Of a DNA stretch of 64,000 bases, positions 1 through 12,480 are shown piece after piece (position 1 is the first letter of the stretch; each line of letters starts with the position of its first letter). Below the pieces are notes generated by a model. The model searched no databases, was not told where the DNA came from, and worked only from the letters and a program-made list of their open reading frames with translations. Source of the stretch: Rotaria sordida. Its lineage: Eukaryota; Rotifera; Eurotatoria; Philodinida; Philodinidae. The DNA lies in NCBI GenBank assembly GCA_905250125.1, contig CAJNOL010000022.1, forward strand, positions 188,879 to 252,878. The letters are read 5' to 3'. The position numbers were made by a program, and so were the translations under genes.

Positions 1-1435
1 ACACAAATAGAGTAAAAGAGATTAAAGAATGACATTGAGAATAATCAAAGGCACAGCAGGAGTAATAAGTCAATAGTAGTTTCTTCTTTTTTTAATAATA
101 CGCGGAGGTTATTATTAATCTACATTATAGTCAAATAGAAAGTAAGGAAAAAAAATGGCCATGTTGTTATAATATGATTTTTTTCTCGCCTGACTAAAAG
201 AATTTAATTATTATATTCCAACCTTTTTTTCTATTGTTATTATAATCAATAAGAATAGAACATAGTCCTATCAATTTGACACTAATATTATAACACTATG
301 AGTATAGACTTCTTTATTAGCGTCCGATGGCCACAGTAAGAAAAATGAGACAATGATGGATTTCATCAATCTCAAGAAAACGAGAACGTAAGAGAGATAG
401 AGAGGAAGTGCACGAGAAAAAAAAGGTAATAAACATGGCACATTACCCAGAAAAAGCAGAGTAATTCTGATTGTATGAGATGCTTAAATGCACACGTGAA
501 GGTGAATAAGCAAAGGCGGCAAAATACACAGCTAGAGAGAATTATATTTGTGCCGGTTATATTCTCTATTTTTTTCAGTTTGGTCTTGTTGATCCTCATA
601 TTGTAAAGCACATACTCATAGAAAAAAGACAGGCTTACACATCAAGTTCTCATTTCCTTTCGTCGGTTTTCTTTTTTTTCTGATAAGATATATATATATA
701 TATAAATATTGCTAATCTGCCCTGATGGAATCGACTTATTTTTGTCTAATGTTTTTTTTTCATAGATTCTGATTTAATGATCATCTACATAGTTAGCTAG
801 ATGTTATTGTTAAAAGAAAGGGGGATAGTTATATCTATCTATGACATTTGATAATTCGTCGATCGATGAGAAGAAGAAGAAGAAGAAAGAATGTGTGTTG
901 AAATATTGAGCGATAGTTTTGTCCTTATATAGATAAATGCACCTTCGATGACCTGATTCTCCTTCACACTTCTCGTATAAATTCAAAAAAATGATAACTT
1001 ATTGCTCAACATTATATAACTAATGATTTTAAAATGATGAAAAGAGAATATTCATATATATTGATATCAAGGTTTTTAGTTCATATTCAATGTTAAAATA
1101 TACAAACAAAAAGACAGAAAGATTGTTTATAATCAAGAATATTCTTGAATCTTTTTGAGCATGAAGAAGCAAAATGAATCTATTATTTTGAAGAAATCAC
1201 AAAAGAAAAAAAAACACAGATACCATGTTTTTGAATATTATTGCAGTTATCAGATATTTTTTTGTTATTTTACATAGTATATTGTGCACAATTTAAAATA
1301 AATAGAATCAAAAATAAAACGAGAAAATATGAATTCCAAGAAAGTTCACACGAATACAAAAAATAGCGATCGTATTTATTAATTATTTGCTCCTGAGTTC
1401 TTATTATTATTATTATTTTTTTTTAATGAAAAATA
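1..1435. other. AT-rich non-coding sequence
   Basis: No coding exon is supported. The stretch is AT-rich with homopolymer tracts, a short TA run near 690-705 and a GAA-type tract near 870-890. Short open frames have no codon bias or recognisable product. It probably contains the 3' UTR of the claudin-like gene at its right end and otherwise intergenic DNA. Confidence 0.6.
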
Positions 1436-2476
1436 TTAAGAAACGCGTACAGCTGGAGTAACAATTGGTTGTCCAGTGAGATTTACTGAATTTGAATTTG
1501 AATATGTTGGTTGTAGTACAGAAGGTCTATAATAAGCTGGTGTTACGTAAATTGGTTGTCCACTAGCTCCAGCAGTAGAAGGTTGTGGAAATGCAGAAAC
1601 AACTGTACGTCGTACAGTTGTTGGACCATAATATCGAGGCATACGTCGGGCTATATATTGTGAAAGTAAAGATGGTACTACTGGAGCCACTGGTGGAGGT
1701 TGATATGGCATCATTCCAGGTCGCATTCCATAAGGCATTCCAGGAAGTATATTTGCTGGTCCAAGCAATTGTTGACCACCTTGGGCATGTCGACTATAAG
1801 CGTGTGTTGCTATATTACCAAAACCATATTTTTGATATAAATATGCACCAATTAAAAAAAGAATTGCAGCTATAAATGAAAATATAATTGTTGGAACCAT
1901 AAGCCAAAAACCATAACGTTTATTATATGATGTATCACCTAGTAGTCTAGAAAAATCATTTGATTGTTGACCAAATATTGGTAAACCAATAATAATGAAA
2001 AGAAAAGCAAGAAAAGTTAAGACACCAGCTAGATACGATATTAATGGAAGAATAGCAGCAAATATACCAGTCATAAGACCCAAAGAAAGAAATATCATCC
2101 CAGTAGTGATGAGACCATCGGCAGTACTAATAAAATTTGGTCGACTACCATTATATAATTGATTTGCAGCATCTGACCAATGTCTACAATTAGTACTATA
2201 AAGAGGAGGTGACTGTTGACAATATGCCCAAAGACCATAAAATTCTTGTACAGTACTATTATTACGTCTAAATGCTTGCCAATCAGGTACACCAAAACCG
2301 ACCCATCCTAAGAAAAGTCAAATATATATATATATATAGATATTTTAGTTCTTAATCTTCAAATCTTTTTCTAAATTCATACCAAGAATAAAAGCAAGAA
2401 ATGCAAAAAAAAGAGCAATGGCCAATACAATTTTCCAAAGACCTGGACGTTCGTAGAACTTTTTTTTTGGAATCAT
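1436..2476 (-). CDS. Claudin/PMP22-superfamily-like tetraspan membrane protein
   Basis: Two exons, 2476-2383 and 2307-1436, joined by a 75-bp GT-AG intron, encode 321 residues. The start opens with a lysine-rich tail (MIPKKKFYERPG) followed by a first membrane helix near residues 14-31. The first extracellular loop has the pattern W, then GLWAYC, then a second Cys about ten residues on, as in the claudin/PMP22/clarin superfamily (W-GLW-C-C). Three more hydrophobic helices follow (about 98-120, 122-143 and 165-187). The cytoplasmic tail is long, rich in Pro, Gly, Tyr, Met and Ser, and has no recognised domain. Members of this superfamily shape cell junctions or act as channel accessory subunits; which role applies here cannot be read from the sequence. 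Exon joining restores one continuous frame through the GLW motif, which supports the model. Confidence 0.82.
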
Positions 2477-5400
2477 TACGTAAGAATTTATTCAAATACT
2501 TGATAAAATATGATATTTGTCGTGTATTATTATTTCTTGTACGTTTGTGTGTCTAAACTATCATCAACAAAAAAAGAAAAAAAAAGAAGAAAAAAAAAAC
2601 AACATAAAATCAACGAGGGAGCGAGAAAAATATCACGAGTATAGAAGAAAAACACAACTGAAACTTACAACATAAAACGTGTACATGAGAATTATTCATG
2701 CATATCGAATAGAACAAAACATAAAAACATATATGATGTAAACAGATTTAAATCATCCAACACCATTGGCTATTATTATACAACAGAAAGAAAGAAAGGT
2801 GTCTGTAATTGGTATAAATTAGTAGATAGATTATTCTCATAGGAACCAATAACCTTGAAAAAATATAGTCTTGAGTGACTCATCTCACTTGATGTTCTTT
2901 TCCTTTTTTTTCCTTCAAAAAATCATTAATAGCCACCAGTAGACACAAAAAAAAAAAAAAGATACATACTTCATGGTTTACATTAACAAATTATCAGTTA
3001 ACTAAAGAGAAAAAAGTTTGATTGATGTTTAATTTTTATATAAAAGTTTTCAACAAATACAAAATGAATAATTTCATGATAGTAATAAACATCAATAGCG
3101 AAAAATTAGTGTCAATATCCAAATGAGAATATTTCGAGCTGTTAACACTTAATAAAGAAAAAGTATTAGATAGAATAGAAGAAAAATTACTTTTTCCTTC
3201 AATTTCAATGACAATATGTCCTTTACTAAGATATCATTAATTAAATATTAACTTTAAATTCATATTTCTACTACTAATGAACTGATTGATAATTTAATAA
3301 ACAATATCTTTATTGAAATTTCGAGAGATAAGACATACATTAACAAATATGAAAAGAAAAAGTTCTTTGCAAATCAGTTCATATTAAACTATGAATAAAA
3401 TTTTATACATTATCGAATTTCAATCATCATAAAATAAATACTAAAATCTGTAAATGAAATACATTTAATTGTTTGTAGATTTATTTAACTAAAAATTTAG
3501 TAAACAAACTTCTTCTTATAGAAACTTGTAGTTCCATCGTAAGATAGAAAATATTTTTAAATTCACAATTGATTGATAACTATATAGTCATTATTTTCAG
3601 TTAATGTCAATTCATATGATAATTATGTAAGATATCAATGAAACATATTTCAAATTCTGTGGTTTTTTTTCCTCATAATATTTCGTTTACTAAATGAATT
3701 CAATAAGTAATATACGATGCACAAGTAATGACACAAAATAATATTGATGCTTATATTTCTTCATAGACACGACTCTGGAAAGAAACTTTTTTTTTAACTA
3801 TTCAATTGGCAATTTTCTCCTCTTTCGAACTATATATTGACTTATTTTTGTTAGACACTCATAACCAGACCGGTGTGAAAAGAAATAGTGACACCCTAAA
3901 AATTATTCTACCGTTTTTGTATATTATACAATATCAACACAAAATATCGATTACTATATCTTTTCTTTTGAAATGCGTATAATTTGTTTTTTTGTCACAT
4001 GATCATAAACAAAATGACACGAAGGAAAGAAGAAATTTTTGATCTTTTCATGGACGTATCATATAAATCCTGTAAATCAACTGAAAGTTTTGCATTGCAT
4101 AACATGTCATATTTTTTATCCTGGTTTGATATAATCATTGAATGACAATATTTTTGATAATCAAATTTTTCTATCATTCACTTCAGATTATTTATTTCTC
4201 AATAACGAGTATAGGTGTGTGTGTGTGTGTGTGTGTGCGATCTTCTTCCTATCTATATTCACCCTGTTATTTTCAAATAAATAAATTCATATTGATTTCT
4301 TGATAAGCTTACTAGAAAAATCATATGTGTTCTTGCTACATGAGCACCAATTGAATGTATGTTTTCTTCAAGCAATCTTTTAATGAGATTGAGTCGTTCA
4401 AGTTTTACAGAAGTTAATATATGTATTTGAAAATCTTTAAACTACAATAGAACATTAATTTAAATGATAATAAATAATTTTTGCTTGTAAATAGATTCAA
4501 GCTTAAGTTTTTGTTTATTAAAAAATGATCATTTTTTTTTACTGTGATGTAGAACTATATAAAAGAGAAGAATTGACTTTATTATTATTATCTTGTTGAT
4601 TAATTTAGAGTAGTAGTGCCATGCTATTTGATGTGTAATTTTTATTATTTTGTTTTTGTGCATGAAAGCAAGAAACCGCCGATATCGTATAATTAAAAAT
4701 TTGTTGTTGACATTCTTTATAAAAATAAATAGAACACGAAAAAAAGTGGCAAACATAATTTGACTTGACTCGACTTGAGAAATGGCTTGACTTGCCTGTC
4801 CCTACGTCACTTATTAATGAAAGAGAACAGAAATTTCACTTGTCAATTAGAAAAAACATGAAGAACAAAAAAAAGAAAATAATCTTTATTTAATAACCGA
4901 ATATAGTCCAACATGTCACATATGATGAAGATTCTTCTGAACATCTTGAACGAGTCATAAATTTAAATTTTTAACTTTCCAATTATTCTCATACATTTCC
5001 TTTCTGTCAATCAAGCCAAAACTATTTCAATTAGTATTTCAGTTGATTTACCGGATTTTTCTAATACATTCATGAAAAGATGAAAAATTTCTTTTCTATC
5101 GAACAATGAAATAACTTCACAGTTAAGTATTTCCTATTTAGTACATTTATAATGACGAAAGAAAGACTAATGATGCGAACACAAGAAAAACCTATTAGAA
5201 AACTACAAGTATTGTTTATCATTCTACAACAAGAGTACTTGAAAAACTATAATGGGAAATATTTTTCTTTGTACTATATTCTAATAGGTTTTACAGAGTT
5301 TATAGAAAAATAAATTTTCTAATTGAAAGAAAATATAATCATATCATATTCAAACTTAATATATTTATTTCTTTCTACATTTAAACGAGATTTGAAATTA

Positions 5401-5634
5401 ACTTTCAACGCCATCTATAATTCAATTCTTACTTCAATGTCTTTTATCATAACCAATGCAAAGGCATACTAGTATGATAAGAAATCTTGGTACTTCAGAC
5501 ACAACATACATACACACCATCGTTCACATATAATATTTTGCATTATAAGATCAAACTAATTAGTGAATAGGGTGTGTGTGTACTCTGTAGAAAAATCGTA
5601 CCCTTAAATAACTATTTTAGATCCTTCGAGTACA
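2477..5634. other. Intergenic region with a (GT)n microsatellite
   Basis: About 3.2 kb between the claudin-like gene and Asterix. It is AT-rich with no supported exon on either strand. A GT dinucleotide run of about 23 bp lies near 4215-4237. Several short repeated Ts and As are present. Nothing else recognised. Confidence 0.6.
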
Positions 5635-7820
5635 ATGGATAATCGTCGATCAAATCGTATTCATAGGTATTAATCATTTTATGTTTACTTTTCTATTCTA
5701 TAAAATTTATCTTAAAGATTTCAATCAGGATTTATTACACCAGTAGATGATGCTCTACCTGATTATATGAATTTAATAGGAATGATGTTTTCTATGTGTT
5801 CATTAATGCTCAAAGTAATTAAAAACAACGAGAATATCTTATATAGAAATATTAATTCTTAAAATAAATTCTAGATTAAATGGTGCGGATGGATTGCATT
5901 ATTTTCTGGTAAAAATTTCTTTAATACAATCTTTTTTTTTTCTTATTAAAAATATGAATATTTAGCATGTATTGGTTTTGCTAATTCACGAGCTTCGGAA
6001 GATGCTAAACAAGTTCTTAGTGGTTTCATGTATGTATTTTATATCATGTACTTCAAATGGGTTATTTTCATAAGAAAAAATTTATTATAAATAGTAGAAA
6101 ATTTTCAAAATAATATCATTTGTAGTTAATGTAGAACTCATACTTACTCCTAAATTTGGATCTTTTCATCATAAATGATTTTTGTTTATGTATTGTACAG
6201 AATAGATTCTTTGTTTGATAGAGAAAAGCTTTATTTTAAATCGTATTTCTTTTAAAAGATATACTTCTTTCATACATAAGACACGATTTCAATGAATAGT
6301 ATTTATGTGTTCTTCGATTAATTTATTATGAGACTTAAGTCTTTATAGTTTTGTATAAATTCTCAAAAGATTGAATTCGAATCTATTAGATAGCTTTATC
6401 AAAACAAATTCATAAAATCATTTTACTTTTTTTCGAAAAACACATGTGTTTCTGATACACATTTGTGGAACAATACAATTTCAAGAGTCTCCTTTACAAT
6501 CAAAAAACTAATGCTAACTAACGAGGAAACTTCTTTAGATGACCCTCGTCCGATATCAATGAATTTTTTTTTGTTAATACATACTACATAGTGTTCTAAT
6601 AAAAACTCTAAAAGAATTTGGGTTACTATTGAGATTTAATTAAACTATCGAATTTTTAATATGTTTATTTTCTAAAGACTCCGGATTTTCGAATTTTGAT
6701 CTAAAACTTTGCGCATACAGAGAACTCAACTAGACTAGCTTACATAAAAAAAATTAGAAATTTCGAACAAAATCTCTTCAAGATATGAAATTGTCAAAAA
6801 CTACATGTTGTATACACTATCCATGGAAAAGGGTCTATATCTTGAAGAGACTTTGTTCAAAACTTGTGAATTTTTTTATGAAAATTATTCTAGTTCAATT
6901 CTCTATAAATGAAAAGTTTCAGATCAAAATTCGAAAGTACGAGTTTTCAGAAAATATAAGGCTTCTAGAAAATAGATATATTAAAAATTCGATAGCTTAA
7001 CAAGGAAACATATTCACCTGTTGGATACATTTCGATCCCATATTTTGGCTATCAATAGGACTCAGTAAAATTAAGAAAATCCAATATGAGTTCGTGCTCA
7101 TGCATCATCCAATCAGAGTTATGATCGTTTTAATGGGTATTCCGCCTCGGGATCACCAATGCGCGGAAAGCTCAGTTATATTTTTGTTGTATTCTATTGG
7201 CTATGAGATTTATCTATAAGTGAAATTTCAGATGGAAATCTTCAAATTGTGTTTTCCATGAATAACTGGCTCAGTGGTCAAAAACACTCATAACTCTGGC
7301 TGAATGATGCTTGGGACGAAACCTTTTAAAGATTTTCTTATTTTCACTGAGTTCTATTCATAGGCAAAATACGAAATCGAACGGAGTTCGACAGTTGGAT
7401 ATGTTCCCTCGTTGGTCAAATCTGAACATAAACCTAAATCCTTTTTGGAGTTTTTATTAGCAGACTACGTAGTATCTTTAGGCAAAAAAATATTATAATC
7501 ACAAAGAGGCATCTGAAGTGGTTCTCTTAGAAATTTTTTCATGATAGAATCAATTAATAGAATCAAAGTAAGTCAACATTGTATATTTATAGCTTTCTCG
7601 TTGCGTATCGGAGCGGAATAACATTTATTTAATGAATCTTAAATCTGTTATTTGTAGAATAATTCTGCGTCAGCAAAATTTTTCTTACTTTCTTTCTGTA
7701 TTTTGTTAAAAAAAAATAAAAAAAAAAAAAATCTCATCTTTATTTAGGCTTTCAATATCTGCTGTTGTTATTACCTACATGCAAAATCCTACACCAATGA
7801 AAATTCCATTTTTAGAATGA
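5635..7820 (+). CDS. WDR83OS: Asterix (WDR83OS), ER multipass-protein chaperone subunit
   Basis: Five exons (5635-5666, 5718-5814, 5875-5908, 5966-6029, 7748-7820) encode 99 residues, close to the usual 106. The conserved core is clear: PDYMNL-GM-FSMC followed by LMLK-KWC, then GFANSR-SEDAKQ, and the last exon gives LSISAVVITYMQNPTPM, the typical C-terminal helix and proline tail. Asterix is the substrate-binding partner of CCDC47 in the PAT complex, which shields hydrophilic transmembrane helices of nascent multipass proteins at the ER. The first four exons are separated by introns of 51-60 bp, but the last intron (6030-7747) is 1.7 kb because it carries a foldback repeat. The split codon AT|G at 6029/7748 restores the Met before LSIS, which confirms the distant last exon. 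Confidence 0.93.
6519..7529. repeat. Nested foldback (palindromic) element in Asterix intron 4
   Basis: Read by eye, this kilobase consists of three imperfect inverted repeats. The outer arms are about 6519-6640 and 7414-7529. Inside are two side-by-side palindromes: one with arms about 6644-6786 and 6836-6996, one with arms about 6999-7136 and 7275-7413 whose ends are AACAAGGAAACAT and ATGTTCCCTCGTT. No transposase-like frame is present, so this resembles a non-autonomous foldback/MITE cluster. Arm similarity is roughly 75-85% by eye. It explains the unusual length of this intron. Target-site duplications were not resolved. Confidence 0.8.
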
Positions 7821-7902
7821 CATGTTCGTTCGTTTGTTTTTTATTTATTTTATATTTCGAATGAAAGAAAGAAAAAAAAAACCTATATATAGATACATAT
7901 AT

Positions 7903-8957
7903 TCAGTAATCTTTTTCTTTATCATAATCAATTGGTTCTCCAAGAAAAATAGTTGATGATAAAATATGATTTAATGTATTTTGAAGATCACGTCGAAGTA
8001 TTTCATTTGTTGATCGTAATATATTAACATTAGTTTTTAATAAATTTTGTTCTGTATCCTTATTAATTAATTGAGTTAACTGTTCATAACGTATTGATTC
8101 TTTTTCAATTTCATTATGTAATTGTTGACAATCATTTTCTAATTGTTGAATAATATATTTATATTTTTGTTTTTCTTCTGCTTTATATAAATATTGTCTT
8201 AAACTATAAGCCATACCACTTGAATAAAGTTCTTCATATGTATTCATCCATTTTACATATTCATTTTTAATTCTTCCAAGTAAAAGACCACGTTCCGTAC
8301 ATTGAAGTGTTGTTAAACGAATAAGTTCATCAAATAAATCATTATAGATTCTTCGACGTTTTTGACATAAACCTATTTCAAGTGCTTGTTCTTTATATAA
8401 CATCATATGAAAACGTTCAACTAAATTATTAATATCATATTCTGTACTTGGTTTTGTTGATGGAAGAAAGATTTCTTCATTTTGTTGACCAGTTAATATT
8501 TTTTTTTGACGATTCATATCAGCATATATTGGAAATAAACAAAGAAGTATATAATCTTTATTTATTCGAGATGAGAATAGATCACGCTTTATTTGTTCAT
8601 AGATACCATCTGAAACATAGAATGATGTCGGTTGCCAAATAGCTTTTAAGTTTTTCAAAGGTAAATTGCATTGTTGACCAAAGATATCATATTCAAGTAT
8701 AAAGTCTTTGAAAAGAATATAAAAGAAAAAAAAATCGATACAATAAATCGTTTTTTGTTTTTTTGAAAATCTATACCTTCATTTTCTTGTCTATCTTGTA
8801 GAGAATAGATGATTGGTGGTAATTTGTTATATATTTTTCGTATTTGTGAAAGTATTTGTACTGTTTCGTTAGAAATTTTTGATGATTTTGAATATTTTAA
8901 TAAACGATTTTTTGGATGATATTCTTCATGAATATTCCAATAATATGCATGTTCCAT
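7903..8957 (-). CDS. DNALI1: Axonemal dynein light intermediate chain p28 (DNALI1)
   Basis: Two exons, 8957-8777 and 8705-7903, with a 71-bp intron, encode 327 residues. The family core is unmistakable: a coiled segment, then CQKRRRIYNDLFDELIR followed by CTERGLLLGRIKNEY, then an aromatic YEELY-S-MAY-LRQ segment and a long C-terminal coiled coil. This protein is a subunit of single-headed inner-arm dyneins in motile cilia, in line with ciliated feeding and locomotion. It is longer than the human protein (about 258 residues); the extra length is mostly N-terminal (residues 1-100, including a KNRLLKYSKSSK stretch that may correspond to the usual LLKY motif). It is head to head with RAMAC, 251 bp between starts, so a bidirectional promoter is likely. 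Confidence 0.92.
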
Positions 8958-9199
8958 GATTATTAAAGTATTTTCCGTTTTTGATGTCGTTTAAAATAAA
9001 TCATAGCAATCAAAAAAGAAGAAAAATCAATTCTCTTTTATTCGGCTCGTACGTTACTTTTTTTTCTTTTTCTCTCGATTGCACGACACGTTCAATCAAC
9101 ATATTAGTCGTTTAATAACTAATGCATCTTGTCAATTCAATATCGTTGAGAATTTGAACAGATGTAAAATTTTAAGTTTTTTTTTTTTTTTTTTATTTC

Positions 9200-9208
9200 A
9201 TTTTCTAG
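9200..9208 (+). promoter_or_regulatory. Putative trans-splice acceptor at the RAMAC start
   Basis: A run of about 15 Ts from 9179, then ATTTCATTTTCTAG, ends at 9208, directly before the ATG. No upstream coding exon is visible and the next gene upstream is on the other strand, so cis-splicing of coding sequence is not required. This matches a spliced-leader acceptor, but a cis-spliced 5' UTR exon would look the same. Confidence 0.5.
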
Positions 9209-9553
9209 ATGACAACAATAGATGATAATAAAAAAGATGAAAAAGATACGGAAGAATTAAAGAGATTAAATGAACTCTTTTCTAAACGTTATACTAATGA
9301 AGATGAAGAATATATTCAAATGACTCAACGTTCAAATAGTCCACCAGTTGTTCCTGACTGGAATCAAGAAAGAAATACTCATCGATCACAACAATTTAAT
9401 AATAATAATAATAATCAACGACGTTATTTTTCAAATGATCGTCAATCATATCGAAATTTCTCAAATAATCATCATTCATATCGAAATTCTTCAAATAATC
9501 ATCATTCATCCCGAAATCGTAGTCGAAGTCCTTATCGTGATACACGTCAATGA
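9209..9553 (+). CDS. RAMAC: RNMT-activating mini protein (RAMAC)
   Basis: A single exon of 114 residues. Residues about 22-52 match the RNMT-activating region of RAMAC: a motif F-S-RYTNEDEEY followed by SPPVVPDWN, equivalent to the vertebrate FASRFTENDKEY and SPPIVEEWN. The protein activates the mRNA cap guanine-N7 methyltransferase in the nucleus. The C-terminal half, normally an Asn/Arg-rich RNA-binding tail ending in a Gln/Tyr-rich segment, is here Asn/His/Ser/Arg-rich with a repeated YRN-SNNHHS unit and an RSRSP end. A T-tract and TTTCTAG end exactly at the ATG (AG at 9207-9208), so the mRNA start is probably a spliced-leader acceptor. Confidence 0.88.
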   Translation: MTTIDDNKKDEKDTEELKRLNELFSKRYTNEDEEYIQMTQRSNSPPVVPDWNQERNTHRSQQFNNNNNNQRRYFSNDRQSYRNFSNNHHSYRNSSNNHHSSRNRSRSPYRDTRQ

Positions 9554-11411
9554 AACTTTTTTTCTTTGTTTTTTCTTAAATGACTATTCATTTATCAAAA
9601 ATTAATGTATTATTTTTTGATGAAATTCTTCTCAATTAAATCTAGTAATAAAATAGTGCATTTCAATTTTGAAATACTAAGATTTATACAGAGACTTTTA
9701 CAATTTAATGCAATTCTAGATGAATTAGTTTTATTCTTTTTTTCTTGCTCATTCAATCAATTACTGAAAATTAATGCCATGTTAGAACTAATAGAATAGC
9801 AGAAATAGGATATATATTCTGCTGTCATTCAAGAAAGCAATACTAAGATTAAATATGAATGTAAGATGTCATGAACGAGTAACGGTCGACATTATTTCCA
9901 ACAAAAAATAAACTATGTAGAAGAAACCAAATTTGAAAATAGTCTTGAAGGCTTGGAGTTACAATAAAATAAAACAACAACTTGAACCTGAAGTACAATA
10001 GCAATAAGATAAAATAATTATAATTAAATAATAACAAATTTATTATTGAGATCTATTATTAAGCTATTTTTTCTCAATAATAATTGTTTTTATCGATATA
10101 GTATGTCTTTTATTATAAACAAACAATTATAAAATGTGGTCATTTGATATACATTACGTCATTATGATGATATATGTATCTAACCTTGTACTACGTTCTA
10201 GATTATCTCAATATCAAGAACAGCTAGTTCCCTTGCTATTAGAAAGTTGCAGATCCATTTTTGGAAGGACTATTGCTTCTTACTTATCATATTATCAACA
10301 AGTAGCTCTTTGTTCTATCCGTAAGTGCATGCATACAATAAAGTCTTATGACAAATATAATGTCTGCCAACATTGTTTTGGCATTGTTTTCATTTACTAA
10401 ATAGCATTAAATTGATTTTTCACTACTTGAAAGTCATTTCATCGCATCAAATGCTATATTAATGCGGACTCGACGTTGTTAGTTAATACTTTTATTAAAC
10501 CCAGTTCTCAAAAAACTCATGCTGCAATTATTCTTTGTATAAAAAATTTATCTAATGATAATGAAATATTTTTCATTCTAAATGCATTGAGAGCATGGGT
10601 TATGAACCTGCCTCAAACACCGTTGAACACGGTCAGTTTTCGATCACTTTAACTGGAGAAAAAAGTGCTGATACATACAGGAAAATCCGTTTTTCATTTT
10701 TCTCGAAATGAATTTTTACACAAAAAAAGTACAAAAAAATCGCCTCTGTTTTTTGGGTCTTGAATTTCCGATCGAGCTGAAGTTTTTTTTTCACATATAC
10801 TATACATTGTTTCGGATGGGTATCAATTTTTTGTTTCAAAAATTATTGTTCTGCTGATTGTTTTGGTAGCTCTTACAAAAAAAGCTCTATTCAAAAAAAC
10901 ATGTGTTTTTTTTTTAGAATATCTTCAATATTTTGGCTTTGTTAGTTGAAGGAGAAAAAATAAAAAAACATCCATTCAAAACAGTGTCTAGTGCCAGTAA
11001 AAAAAAATTTTCAACTCGATGGAACATAGGCTTTCAAAGAAATGAGCGAAAATTGAAGCTATTTTTCGCGATTGTCATCCAAGTATCTCATAGAACACAA
11101 TATCCGAAAGCTTTAAGTTTATGACAACTATTGCTTTACTCATCAAAACTTACCTGCTATGAAAATTTCAAATTTTTCTGATGAGTCGTTCTCCAAAAAT
11201 CCTGGAAAGGTGGAAGAAAATATCCTTAATAACTTATCATATAAATCAAAAGATTTAATCTTTCATATCAATCTACTAATTATGTCAAAGAAAATGAATG
11301 TCAACGATCATTCCGTATCTTTTAATCGGATAGATTTAGTGAAAAAAACAATAATTGCTAGTTTATTTGCTTTGCTCAATTACATATATGCAAAATAAAA
11401 CAAAAAGTTTT
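9554..11411. other. Intergenic region containing a dispersed repeat
   Basis: About 1.9 kb between RAMAC and the six-hairpin-like gene (both 3' ends face it). The left part is RAMAC 3' UTR and AT-rich DNA. Open frames of up to 88 codons occur, but none shows a recognisable product. From about 10864 rightwards the sequence matches a repeat also found in the AGPS first intron. Confidence 0.55.
10864..11215 (+). repeat. Dispersed repeat, copy 1
   Basis: This stretch shares a long interrupted match with 39060-39280 in the same orientation. The best block starts with ACAATATCCGAAAGCTTTAA (11097) and ends with the segment around AAATTTCAAATTTTTCTGAT (about 11165-11185). A second shared block lies around CTCTATTCAAAAAAACATG (about 10885). 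The copy here is about 150 bp longer in the middle. No coding capacity is evident; probably a short non-autonomous mobile element. Confidence 0.65.
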
Positions 11412-12480
11412 CTATGGTAAATATTGACGACTGACAACACCAGGTCGGAGACTAGTACAAAACATAACTGGTGAAATATCTTTATCTCGTTTATAAAGAT
11501 GTGGTAACCAAAGATTATGTAGATCATTAATTCTATTTTTCCATATATCTCCAGCTTTATCATTAACTTGTACACCAATAGTTGTACCAAATTCTCTAAA
11601 GGCTAATCGTCGATTTAATGATTCTTGAAAATCTCCGTGTTGCCATAATTCTTCAAGTGCTTGTAATGATTTTGTTGTTATTGTTTTAGCCCATTGTTCA
11701 TCAGGATACCAATGTGTAATCCATAATGCTTCACCTAAATCAAGCGGATCTGATGAACGATAACGTGCATATTTAATATCAACCATTGATTTCATATCAG
11801 CTATTTCTTTTTCTAATTCTCGTTCTTCAGCTAATTCATCAACTAATCGATATGTTATATAACCATCATATGGATCAAGATTTCCTTCAGATGGTACAGC
11901 TGGATATGTTAAATCAATACTCATTTTCCAATACATATGAAGTTGATCATTACGATCACGATAAACAAAATGTGGATGAATTGCTTTTATTAAATCAATA
12001 GCCCATCGTATATAACGTTGATCATTTTTTATTTTTGCCATTCGACTTAATGCAAATGCCCATTTTGTTAAATAATGAAAATATTCTAAAAATTATTTAT
12101 AAATAAGAATATTTATATAATACATTTATTTAAAACTTACGTCCATCACCATCATGTGATCCTTCATCTTCAATTTTTCCAATACGTAATCCACCACGAG
12201 TTGGATATTCATCTGTTGCATTTCCTAAACGTTTTTTACCATTTCGTTCATATCCAAGTGTATCATGTACATTATTAATAAGTGCATCAGCTTGTTCAAG
12301 ATATTTTATATCATTTGTTTCACGATATAATGTTAAAAAATTACAAACACCATATGCATCTGTCCATAAATATCGACTTTTATTATCAGCATATGGTTTT
12401 GGTATCCAATTTCCTTTAGTATATGTACCATAAACTGTTTCGATAACTTTTAAAATTTGTTCAAGAATTGATTTTTCCAT
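11412..12480 (-). CDS. Six-hairpin glycosidase-like (alpha/alpha toroid) protein
   Basis: Two exons, 12480-12141 and 12085-11412, with a 55-bp intron, encode 337 residues. There is no signal peptide. The N-terminal part has a Trp/Tyr-rich motif (GNWIPKPYADNKSRYLWTD, then YGVCNFLTLY) and then repeated helical segments with patterns such as YLEQADALI and DGQYFHYLTKWAFALSRM, typical of alpha/alpha-toroid six-hairpin glycosidase-like proteins of bacteria and fungi. The C-terminal segment includes HNLWLPHLYKRDKDISPVMF. Function is not known to me; the fold call is inference from the helical repeat pattern. It is head to head with the Gfo/Idh/MocA gene (594 bp between starts); such enzymes often pair with sugar-metabolising proteins in bacteria, so the pair may act together or have arrived together. 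Confidence 0.62.

Noticed and set aside
6785-7000. Open frame in the Asterix intron
   Set aside because: It lies wholly inside one palindrome arm and its loop, so the open frame is a by-product of the repeat and not a gene.
9348-9605. Alternative reading frame inside RAMAC
   Set aside because: An Ile-rich product created by the Asn/His repeat read in another frame; the RAMAC frame has the recognised domain.
10134-10400. 88-codon open frame between RAMAC and the six-hairpin-like gene
   Set aside because: No recognised domain, no conserved-looking neighbours and unlike local codon bias; may be a fragment of something decayed but cannot be supported.
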